Below, in pieces: positions 1 through 8,229 of a DNA stretch of 64,000 nt (the stretch's first letter is position 1; every line of letters starts with the position of its first letter). The notes under the pieces are model-generated. The model was not told the origin of the DNA and ran no database searches. It saw only the letters and a program-made list of their open reading frames with translations. The stretch comes from Sisyra terminalis (Eukaryota; Arthropoda; Insecta; Neuroptera; Sisyridae), in contig OY292279.1 of assembly GCA_958496175.1 (NCBI GenBank), positions 1,240,001 through 1,304,000 on the forward strand. The letters are read 5' to 3'. Made by a program: the position numbers and the translations under genes.

Positions 1-2377
1 GATCTCATAATGAAAAGTCACCCCCTTTAAATGACCCAATATCAGTCGAATTTTTTCGCATAGACTTTCAACTCCTTAACTTCCCGTTCTAATTTTTCAG
101 GGATCTAGTTAACCAATGCTTTTTATTTTTTGCATAGTTGTTAAGGATGATTTAATCTTTAATATTCAACTCAATATTGGCGAAACAAAATATCTCTTAT
201 ATCCTTTTTATGCATTCGAAAATTGTCCTTTTTGAATCTTTAAAACGGTATTGCGGGTGTCCTTTGGAACACAGGACAAAATTTTTTTCACAATATAATT
301 CACTTGGTAACCTGGATTAATAATCCGTTGAGAAAACTAGACCGTATAATGAAAACTCACCCCCCTTTAAATGACCCAATATCAGTCGAATTTACTCGCA
401 TAGACTTTAAACTCAATAACTTCCCGTTCTAATTTTACAAGGATCTAGTTAACTAATGCTTTTTATTTTTTGCATAGTAGTTAAGAATGATTTAATCTTT
501 AATATTCAACTCAATTTTGGCGAAACAAATCATCCCTTATATCCTTTTTATGCACTCGAAAATTGTCCTTTTTGAAATTTTGAACTGGAATTGTGATTGT
601 CTTGTAACCCACAGGACAAAATTTTTTTCACATTATATTTCACTTAATAACCTGGATTCATAATCCGTTGAGAAAACTAGACCTCATAATGAAAAGTCAC
701 CCCCTTTAAATGACCCAATATCAGTCGAATTTTTTCGCATAGACTTTCAACTCCTTACCTTTCCGTTCTAACTTTACAAGGATCTAGTTAACCAATGCTT
801 TTTATTTTTTGCATAGTAGTTAAGGATGATTTAATCTTTAATATTCAAGTCAATTTTGGCGAAACAAATCTTCCCTTATATCCTTTTTATGCACTCGAAA
901 ATTGCCCTTTTTGAAACTTTGAGACGATATTGCGGGTTTTCTTTGGAACACAGGACAAAATTGTTTTCTCATTATTATTCACTTGATAGCCTGGATTCAT
1001 AATCCGTTGAGAAAACTAGACCTCATAATGAAAAAGTCGCCCCCTTTAAATGACCCAATATCAGTCGAATTTTTTCGCATAGACTTTCAACTCCTTACCT
1101 TCCCGTTCTAATTTTACAAGGATCTAGTTAACCAATGCTTTTTATTTTTTGCATAGTAGTTAAGGATGATTTAATCTTTAATATTCATCTCAATTTTGGC
1201 GAAAGAAATCATCCCATATATCCTTTTTATGCACTCGAAAATTGTCCTTTTTGAAATTTTGAAATGGAATTGTGATTGTCTTGTAACCCACAGGACAAAA
1301 TTTTTTTCACATTATAATTCACTTGATAGCCTGGATTCATAATCAGTTGAGAAAACTAGATCTCATAAATAAAAGTCACCCCCTTTAAATGACCCAATAC
1401 CAGTCGAATTTTTTCGCATAGACTTTCAACTCCTTACCTTTCCGTTCTAATTTTACAAGGATTTAGTTAACCAATGCTTCTTATTTTTTGCATAGTAGTT
1501 AAGGATGATTTATTCTTTAATATTCAAGTCAATTTTGGCGAAACAAATCATCCCTTATATCCTTTTTATGCTTTCGAAAATTGCCCTTTTTGAAACTTTG
1601 AGACGATATTGCGGGTGTCCTTTGGAACACAGGACAAAATTGTTTTCTCATTATTATTCACTTGATAGCCTGGATTCATAATCCGTTAAGAAAACTAGAT
1701 ATCATAATGAAAAGTCACCCCCTTTAAATGACCCAATATCAGTCGAATTTTTTCGCATAGACTTTCAACTCCTTAACTTCCCGTTCTAATTTTTCAGGGA
1801 TCTAGTTAACCAATGCTTTTTATTTTTTGCATAGTAGTTAAGGATGATTTAATCTTTAATATTCAACTCAATATTGGCGAAACAAATCATCACTTATAAC
1901 CTTTTTATGCACTCGAAAATTGTCCTTTTTGAAATTTTGAACTGGAATTGTGATTGTCTTGTAACCCACAGGACTAAATTTTTTTCACATTATATTTCAC
2001 TTGATAACCTGGATTCATAATCCGTTGAGGAAACTATACCTCATAATGAAAAGTCACCCCCTTTAAATGACCCAATATCAGTCGAATTTACTCGCATAGA
2101 CTTTCAACTCCTTAACTTCCCGTTCTAACTTTACAAGGATCTAGTTAACCAATGCTTTTTATTTTTTGAATAGTAGTTAAGGATGATTTAATCTTTAATA
2201 TTCAACTCAATTTTGGCGAAACAAAACGTCCCTTATATCCTTTTTTTGCACTCGAAAATTGTCCTTTTTGAAATTTTGAAATGGAATTGTGATTGTCTTG
2301 TAACCCACAGGACAAATTTTTTTTCACATTATATTTCACTTAATAACCTGGAATCATAATCCGTTGAGAAAACTATA

Positions 2378-2716
2378 CCTCATAATGAAAAGTCACCCCC
2401 TTTAAATGACCCAATATCAGTCGAATTTTTTCGCATAGACTTTCAACTCCTTATTTTCCCGTTCTAACTTTACAAGGATCTAGTTAACCAATGCTTTTTA
2501 TTTTTTGCATAGTAGTTAAGGATGACTTAATCTTTAATATTCAACTCAATTTTGGCGAAACAAATCATCTCTTATATCCTTTTTATGCACTCGAAAATTG
2601 TCCTTTTTGAAACTTTGAAACGATATTGCGGGTGTCCTTTGGAACACAGGACAAATTTTTTTTCATATTATAGCTCACTTGATAGCCTGGATTCATAATC
2701 CGTTGAGAAAACTAGA
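2378..2716. repeat. Representative type A monomer (339 bp)
   Basis: A complete monomer counted from the CCTCATAATG start. Near monomer position 235 it carries GAAACTTTGAAACG followed by ATTGCGGGTGTCCTTTGGAACACAGG in two adjoining stretches. GTTAAC (HpaI) and GATC occur once each near positions 99-111, as in most monomers. TGTCCT and AGGACA form a 6-bp inverted repeat with a 9-nt spacer inside the block. Type A is common in 0-5 kb and near 25 kb and is sparser to the right. Confidence 0.85.
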
Positions 2717-3723
2717 CCTTATAATGAAAAGTCACCCCCCTTTAAATTACCCAATATCAGTCGAATTTTTTCGCATAGACTTTCAACTCCTTAACTTCCC
2801 GTTCTAACTTTAAAAGGATCTAGTTAACCAATGCTTTTTATTTTTTGCGTAGTAGTTAAGGATGATTTAATGTTTACTATTCAATTCAATTTTGGCGAAA
2901 CAAAACATCCCTTATACCCTTTTTATGCACTCGAAAATTGTCCTTTTTGAAATTTTGAAATGGAATTGTGATTGTCTTGTAACCCACAGGACAAAATTTT
3001 ATTTACATTATATTTCACTTGATAGCCTGGATTCATAATACGTTGAGAAAACTAGACCTAATAATGAAAAGTCGCCCCCTTTAAAAGACCCAATATCAGT
3101 CGAATTTTTTCGACTAGACTTTCAACTCTATAAGTTCCCGTTTTAATTTTCCACGGATCTACTTAACTAATGCTTATTATTTTTTGCACCATGGTTAAGG
3201 ATGATTTAATTTATAAAATTTGGCGAAAAAAAACAACCCTTTTATCCTTTTTATGCAGTCGAAAATTGTCCTTTTTGAAATTTTGAAATGGAATTGTGAT
3301 TGTCTTGTAACCCACAGGACATTTTTATTTTCACATTATATTTCACTTGATAGCCTGGATTCATAATCCGTTGAGAAAACTAGACCTCATAATGAAAAGT
3401 CACCCCCTTTAAATGACCCAATATAAGTCGAATTTTTTCGCATAGACTTTCAACTCCTTAACTTCCCGTTCTAACTTTACAAGGATCTAGTAAACCAATG
3501 CTTTTTATTTTTTGCATAGTAGTTAAGGATGATTTAATCTTTAATATTCAACTCAATATTGGCGAAACAAAACATCCCTTATATCCTTTTTATTCACTCG
3601 AAAATTGTCCTTTTTGAAACTTTGAAACGATATTGCGGGTGTCCTTTGGAACACAGGACAAATTTTTTTTCACATTATAATTCACTTGATAGCCTGGATT
3701 CATAATCCGTTGAGAAAATTAGA

Positions 3724-4062
3724 CTTTATTATGAAAAGTCACCCCCTTTAAATGACCCAATATCAGTCGAATTTTCTCGCATAGAGTTTCAACTCCTTAT
3801 TTTCTCGTTCTAATTTTACAAGGATCTACTTAACCAATGCTTTTTATTTTTTGCATAGTAGTTAAGGATGATTTAATCTTTAATATTCTACTCCATTTTG
3901 GCGAAACAAAATATCTCTTATATCCTTTTAATGCACTCGAAAATTGTCCTTTTTGAAACTTTAAAACGGTATTGCGGGTGTCCTTTGGCATACAGGACAA
4001 AAAAATTTTCACATTATAGTTCACTCGATAGCCTGGATTCATAATCCGTTGAGTAAACTGGA
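3724..4062. repeat. Representative type D monomer, core-flanking (339 bp)
   Basis: Marked by ATTCTACTCCATTTTGGCG, AAAATATCTCTTATATCC, AACTTTAAAACGGTATTGCG and CTTTGGCATACAGG. One to three D-type monomers lie immediately left of each core. The GCATAC word also survives in the diverged monomer to the right of each core, so D-type is probably the local ancestral form at the core junction. D-type centres occur elsewhere too, sometimes joined to A- or B-type right halves. Confidence 0.8.
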
Positions 4063-4401
4063 CCTCATAATGAAAAGTCACCCCCTTGAAATGACTCAAT
4101 ATCTGTCGAATTTTCTCGCATAGACTATCAACTCCTTATTTTCCCGTTCTAATTTTTCAGGGATCTAGTTAACCAATGCTTTTAATTTTTGGCATAGTAG
4201 TTAAGGATGATTTAATCTTTAATATTCTACTCCATTTTGGCGAAACAAAATATCTCTTATATCCTTTTTATGCATTCGAAAATTGTCCTTTTTGAAACTT
4301 TAAAACGGTATTGCGGGTGTCCTTTGGCATACAGGACATATTTTTTTTCACATAATAATTTAATTGATAGCCTGGATTCATAATCCGTTGAGAAAACTCG
4401 A

Positions 4402-4570
4402 CCTCATAATGAAAAGTCACCCCCTTGAAATGACCCAAATTCAGTCGAATTTTTTCGCATAGACTTTCAACTCTAAAACTTTCCGTTTTAATTTTCCAAG
4501 GATCTAGAAATCTTATGCTTATTATTCTTTACAATATAGTTAAGAATGATTTCGTCGCTAATATTTTTTT
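4402..4570. repeat. Left junction monomer of core copy 1, truncated and diverged
   Basis: Starts as a normal monomer (CCTCATAATG) and drifts steadily: CAACTCTAAAACTTTCCG, GATCTAGAAATCTTATGC, GATTTCGTCGCTAATATT. Similarity stops at about monomer position 163, next to a T-run at 4564-4570. The same junction occurs at 12453-12621, 18128-18296, 26515-26682 and 47427-47594. Confidence 0.75.
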
Positions 4571-4742
4571 CCTAATTGATCTTTTGCAAGTTTCGAATGG
4601 AATAATGGTTCATTCTTTGGACATATACGAATATTGTTAAAGCTTTAGCCCAATAATTCGTAAGTATTTCATTAAACTTTACCAGTTTTCGTGTTTTCAA
4701 TTGCATATCTTATCCTTGAAATATCGACAATAGTAAGTTCTA

Positions 4743-4759
4743 AATTCAATTATTGAATT
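4743..4759. other. Dyad, 8-bp arms with 1-nt centre
   Basis: AATTCAAT and ATTGAATT flank a single T. The dyad is perfect and present in all five cores. In DNA this AT-rich, some dyads arise by chance. Confidence 0.5.
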
Positions 4760-4845
4760 ATAGCTTATTTTTAACAATTTTTAAGTGTTGACAATTCGTA
4801 TTGCTTAGAATTTTGATTTAAGACATCGCTACAATGCGATACAAC

Positions 4846-4862
4846 TTTTGTTGGAAGCTATG
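4846..4862 (+). other. CENP-B-box-like 17-mer
   Basis: TTTTGTTGGAAGCTATG agrees with the mammalian CENP-B box (YTTCGTTGGAARCGGGA) at 12 of the first 13 positions, then fails at all four of the last. Five of the nine core-contact positions match. The failed CGGG makes binding by a true CENP-B unlikely. Equivalent sites start at 12897, 18572, 26958 and 47870. Confidence 0.3.
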
Positions 4863-4869
4863 AGTACAT

Positions 4870-4888
4870 CCACCTGACTCACAGGTGG
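4870..4888. other. GC-rich hairpin, 7-bp stem with 5-nt loop
   Basis: CCACCTG, loop ACTCA, CAGGTGG: a perfect stem. It is the most GC-rich dyad in the window and is unchanged in all five cores (12921, 18596, 26982 and 47894 onward). A related AAGGTGG follows at 4901. It contains two E-box-like CACCTG/CAGGTG words. Confidence 0.6.
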
Positions 4889-4912
4889 CACTAAAAACAT
4901 AAGGTGGTTTAA

Positions 4913-4936
4913 TTGACATACATGTCAAGAGTTGAC
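4913..4936. other. Overlapping dyads TTGACAT/ATGTCAA and GTCAA/TTGAC
   Basis: TTGACAT and ATGTCAA are separated by AC (4913-4928). The second arm also pairs with the next TTGAC across a GAG spacer (4924-4936). Three half-sites in alternating orientation within 24 bp resemble a compound operator or cruciform site, though no regulator can be named. Confidence 0.5.
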
Positions 4937-5452
4937 CTGTTCTAGCATAGATGGCTCCAGCGGCGACTCAAGTCAATTTGACAACTAATTTTGGAAAATT
5001 AAAATTTTATAATTACCTTTATTTTATTCAAATAAACTTAATTTTTATTGTTATAGTTGTTTGAATTGACGGTCAGTGATGCATTTTAACTTTATAACAT
5101 CGGAATGATCCCAAATACATATGAAACAGGTAATATTTATTCTGACATTGTGGGTATGGATGCAATGTTCACAAGTACTTTTTGTAAATTTTGTAGATAT
5201 TTTCCAACATTTTACGACCTAAAAATAGCCAAATATAATATATATTTCAAAAGAAATCCTGCAGAGAGGAATCTAACCAAATCATCAATAAATATAAGCC
5301 ACTGAAAGTGCAGCATAAATATTGTGAAAATCGGAGGAATATCTCCTTCAACAAGTCTTGACAAAACAAGGTAGGTAAATAATCCCCAACTTTCAATCAC
5401 CGAAATAGGCTAAAAACGACAAAACCATTTGCATTTGTAAATCTTTCTGATG

Positions 5453-5467
5453 AGCTCTTGGAGAGCT
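5453..5467. other. Dyad at the right end of the core
   Basis: AGCTCT, loop TGG, AGAGCT. It sits where the core gives way to the diverged satellite monomer. Its position makes it a candidate terminal structure of an inserted element, but no matching structure is seen at the left end. Confidence 0.45.
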
Positions 5468-5770
5468 GATTTATGCAATTTCGATAACAATGATTCAGCC
5501 TTAATATATATCTGGATTCCAAAAAAAAAAAAAACAGCGTTATATACTTTACCTAAACTTGAAAATTGTCTTTCTTGGAACTTTGAACCGATATTTTATA
5601 TGTCCTTTTGCATACAAAAAAAAATTACATCAGTTCTCACATTAGAGCATTGTAATACGTAGCTAAAATTTACACTCTAAGGAAATCTCCTCCTCAAAAA
5701 TGACCGTCGCTTAGGCTAATTTGGTGCAAGCGTTTTCACGTACTTAATTTCCAGTTTTAATTTTCCAAAG
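5468..5770. repeat. Old diverged monomer right of core copy 1
   Basis: Recognisable as a degraded monomer by TGCAATTTCG, AATGATTCAGCCTTAATAT, TTGAAAATTGTCTTTCTTGG, ACTTTGAACCGATATT, TGTCCTTTTGCATAC and TCACATTA in the right order and spacing. GAAATCTCCTCC, AAAATGACC, TTTCACG and TCCAGTTTTAATTTTCC then follow. It is far more diverged than any monomer inside the arrays. A run of 14 A begins at 5521. Equivalents have 12, 12, 14 and 15 A. Confidence 0.75.
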
Positions 5771-8229
5771 ATCTAGTTAATCAATGCTTATTATTTTTTG
5801 CATAGTAGTTAAGGATGATTTAATCTTTAATATTCAACTCAATTTTGGTGAAACAAATCATCCCTTATATCCTTTTTATGCACTCGAAAATTGTCCTTTT
5901 TGAAATTTTGAAATGGAATTGTGATTGTCTTGTACCCCACAGGACAAAATTTTTTTTACATTATATTTCACTTGATAGCCTGGATTCATAATCCGTTGAG
6001 AAAACTATACCTCATAATGAATAGGCACCCCCTTTAAATGACCCAATATCAGTCGAATTTACTCGCATAGACTTTAAACTCTATAACTTCCCGTTCTAAT
6101 TTTACAAGGATCTAGTTAACCAATGCTTTGTATTTTTTGCATAGTAGTTAAGGATGATTTAATCTTTAATATTCAACTCAATATTGGCGAAACAAATCAT
6201 CCCTTATATCATTTTCATGCACTCGAAAATTGTCCTTGTTGAAATTTTGAATTGGAATTGTGATTGTCTTGTACCCCACAGGACAAAATTTTTTTTACAT
6301 TATATTTCACTTGATAGCCTGGATTCATAATCCGTTGAGAAAACTATACCTCATAATGAATAGGCACCCCCTTTAAATGACCCAATATCAGTCGAATTTA
6401 CTCGCATAGACTTTAAACTCTATAACTTCCCGTTCTAATTTTACAAGGATCTAGTTAACCAATGCTTTTTATTTTTTGCATAGTAGTTATGGATGATTTA
6501 ATCTTTAATATTCATATCAATATTGGCGAAACAAATCATCCCTTATATCCTTTTCATGCACTCGAAAATTGTCCTTGTTGAAATTTTGAATTGGAATTGT
6601 GATTGTCTTGTACCCCACAGGACAAAATTTTTTTTACATTATATTTCACTTGATAGCCTGGATTCATAATCCGTTGAGAAAACTATACCTCATAATGAAT
6701 AGGCACCCCCTTTAAATGACCCAATATCAGTCGAATTTACTCGCATAGACTTTAAACTCTATAACTTCCCGTTCTAATTTTACAAGGATCTAGTTAACCA
6801 ATGCTTTGTATTTTTTGCATAGTAGTTAAGGATGATTTAATCTTTAATATTCAACTCAATATTGGCGAAACAAATCATCCCTTATATCCTTTTTATGCAC
6901 TCGAAAATTGTCCTTTTTGAAATTTTGAAATGGAATTGTGATTGTCTTGTACCCCACAGGACAAATTTATTTTCACATTATAATTCACTTGATAGCCTGG
7001 ATTCATAACCCGTTGAGAAAACTAGACCTCATAATGAAAAGTCGCCCCCATTAAATGACCCAATATCAGTCGAATTTTTTCGCAACGACTTTCAACTCCT
7101 TAACCTCCCGTTCTAATTTTACAAGGATCTAGTTAACCAATGCTTTTAATTTTTTGCATAGTAGTTAAGAATGATTTAATCTTTAATATTCAACTCAATT
7201 TTGGCGAAACAAATCATCTCTTATATCCTTTTTATGCACTCGAAAATTGTACTTTTTGAAATTTTGAAATGGAATTGTGATTGTCTTGTAACCCACAGGA
7301 CAAATTTATTTTCACATTATAATTCACTTGATAGCCTGGATTCATAATCCGTTGTGAAAACTAGAGCTCATAATGAAAAGTTGCCCCCTTTAAATGACCC
7401 AATATCAGTCGAATTTTCTCGCATAGAGTTTCAACTCCTTAACTTTCCGTTCTAATTTTACAAGGATCTAGTTAACCAATGCTTTTTATTTTTTGCATAG
7501 TAGTTAAGGATGATTTAATCTTTAATATTCAACTCAATATTGGTGAAACAAATCATCCCTTATATCCTTTTTATGCACTCGAAAATTGTCCTTTTTGAAA
7601 TTTTGAAATGGAATTGTGATTGTCTTGTACCCCACAGGACAAAATTTTTTTTACATTATATTTCACTTGATAGCCTGGATTCATAATCCGTTGAGAAAAC
7701 TATACCTCATAATGAAAAGTTGCCCCCTTTAAATGACCCAATATCAGTCGAATTTTCTCGCATAGAGTTTCAACTCCTTAACTTTCCGTTCTAATTTTAC
7801 AAGGATCTAGTTAACCAATGCTTTTTATTTTTTGCATAGTAGTTAAGGATGATTTAATCTTTAATATTCAACTCAATTTTGGCGAAACAAATCTTCCTTT
7901 ATATCCATTTTATGCACTCGAAAATTGTCCTTTTTGAAATTTTGAAATGGAATTGTGATTGTCTTGTGACCCACAGGACAATATTGTTTTCACATTATAA
8001 TTCACTTGATAGCCTGGATTCATAATCAGTTGAGAAAACTAAACCTCATAATGAAAAGTCGGCCCCTTTAAATGACCCAATATCAGTCGAATTTTCTCGC
8101 ATAGACTTTAAACTCCTTAACTTCCCGTTCTAATTTTTCAGGGATTTAGTTAACCAATGCTTTTTATTTTTTGCATAGTAGTTTAGGATGATTTAATCTT
8201 TAATATTCAACTCAATATTGGCGAAACAA

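Larger units (their letters stand above)
1..4401. repeat. Satellite block 1: about 13 tandem 339-bp monomers
   Basis: Head-to-tail monomers start near 340, 682, 1021 and so on, each opening with CCTCATAATGAAAAGTC or a close variant. The block mixes A-type (GCGGGTGTCC) and B-type (GTGATTGTCTTG) monomers irregularly. The last two or so before 4401 are D-type (GGCATACAGG), the subtype found beside every core. Monomers here differ from one another more than those further right, with many private substitutions, and no exact higher-order period is obvious before 3380. There are no gene-like open frames. The block continues off the left edge. Confidence 0.95.
4788..5362. other. Cluster of TTGAC/GTCAA words
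   Basis: TTGAC occurs at 4788-4792, 4913-4917, 4932-4936, 4978-4982, 5066-5070 and 5358-5362, and its complement GTCAA at 4924-4928 and 4972-4976. Several are paired head to head or tail to tail, as expected for half-sites of a dimeric DNA-binding protein. By my rough estimate the base composition predicts one or two by chance. No binding protein is known to me, so function is inference only. The cluster is unchanged in the other cores. Confidence 0.45.
4571..5467. repeat. Non-satellite core, copy 1
   Basis: About 897 bp with no evident similarity to the 339-bp monomer, present five times in the window. I cannot assign it to a family. It has no convincing terminal inverted repeats, no LTR-like ends and no reverse transcriptase or transposase reading frame. 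Visible structure includes dyads at 4743-4759, 4825-4840, 4870-4888, 4913-4936, 4972-4982, 5067-5075 and 5453-5467, eight TTGAC/GTCAA words, a CENP-B-box-like 17-mer at 4846-4862 and a GC-balanced patch near 4920-4975. Copy 1 carries A at 4653 and TTTTCGTG at 4686-4693. It could be a relic non-autonomous element, a captured single-copy segment or a functional spacer; the sequence alone does not decide. Confidence 0.8.
3380..6335. repeat. Duplicated segment carrying core copy 1 (partner 11431-14386)
   Basis: Sequence from the AATATAAGTCG monomer through two or three D-type monomers, the core and about two downstream monomers recurs 8,051 bp further right. Identity is high up to about 6235/14286, where TCCTTGTTG replaces TCCTTTTTG. 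The left limit is sharp: CATTATATTTCAC upstream of one copy and CATTATTATTCAC upstream of the other. Confidence 0.75.

Noticed and set aside
80..96. CENP-B box in the satellite monomer itself (CTTCCCGTTCTAATTTT)
   Set aside because: Only the TCCCGTT part resembles the reverse-complement box; the CGAA half is missing in all types.
280..300. Terminator- or promoter-like T-runs and TATA words in each monomer
   Set aside because: Such words are expected in every AT-rich monomer and have no associated transcription unit.
3830..4099. 60-89-codon open frames in satellite monomers on both strands
   Set aside because: They recur wherever the same monomer subtype occurs and are broken by small monomer indels elsewhere. 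AT-rich tandem repeats give such frames by chance.
4850..4975. Possible tRNA or tRNA-derived SINE head in the core
   Set aside because: The CCACCTG hairpin and GC-balanced patch suggested one, but there is no cloverleaf, no convincing A and B box pair and no acceptor stem.
5105..5305. 66-codon open frame in each core, with a 62-codon antisense frame overlapping it
   Set aside because: Its identity among the five copies is explained by recent duplication. The peptide has no recognised domain, the two frames overlap on opposite strands, and there is no promoter or splice context.
4571..5467. MITE or LTR interpretation of the core
   Set aside because: The ends are not inverted or direct repeats of each other. 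The only terminal dyad (5453-5467) has no partner at the left end, and the monomer overlap is too long for a usual target-site duplication.
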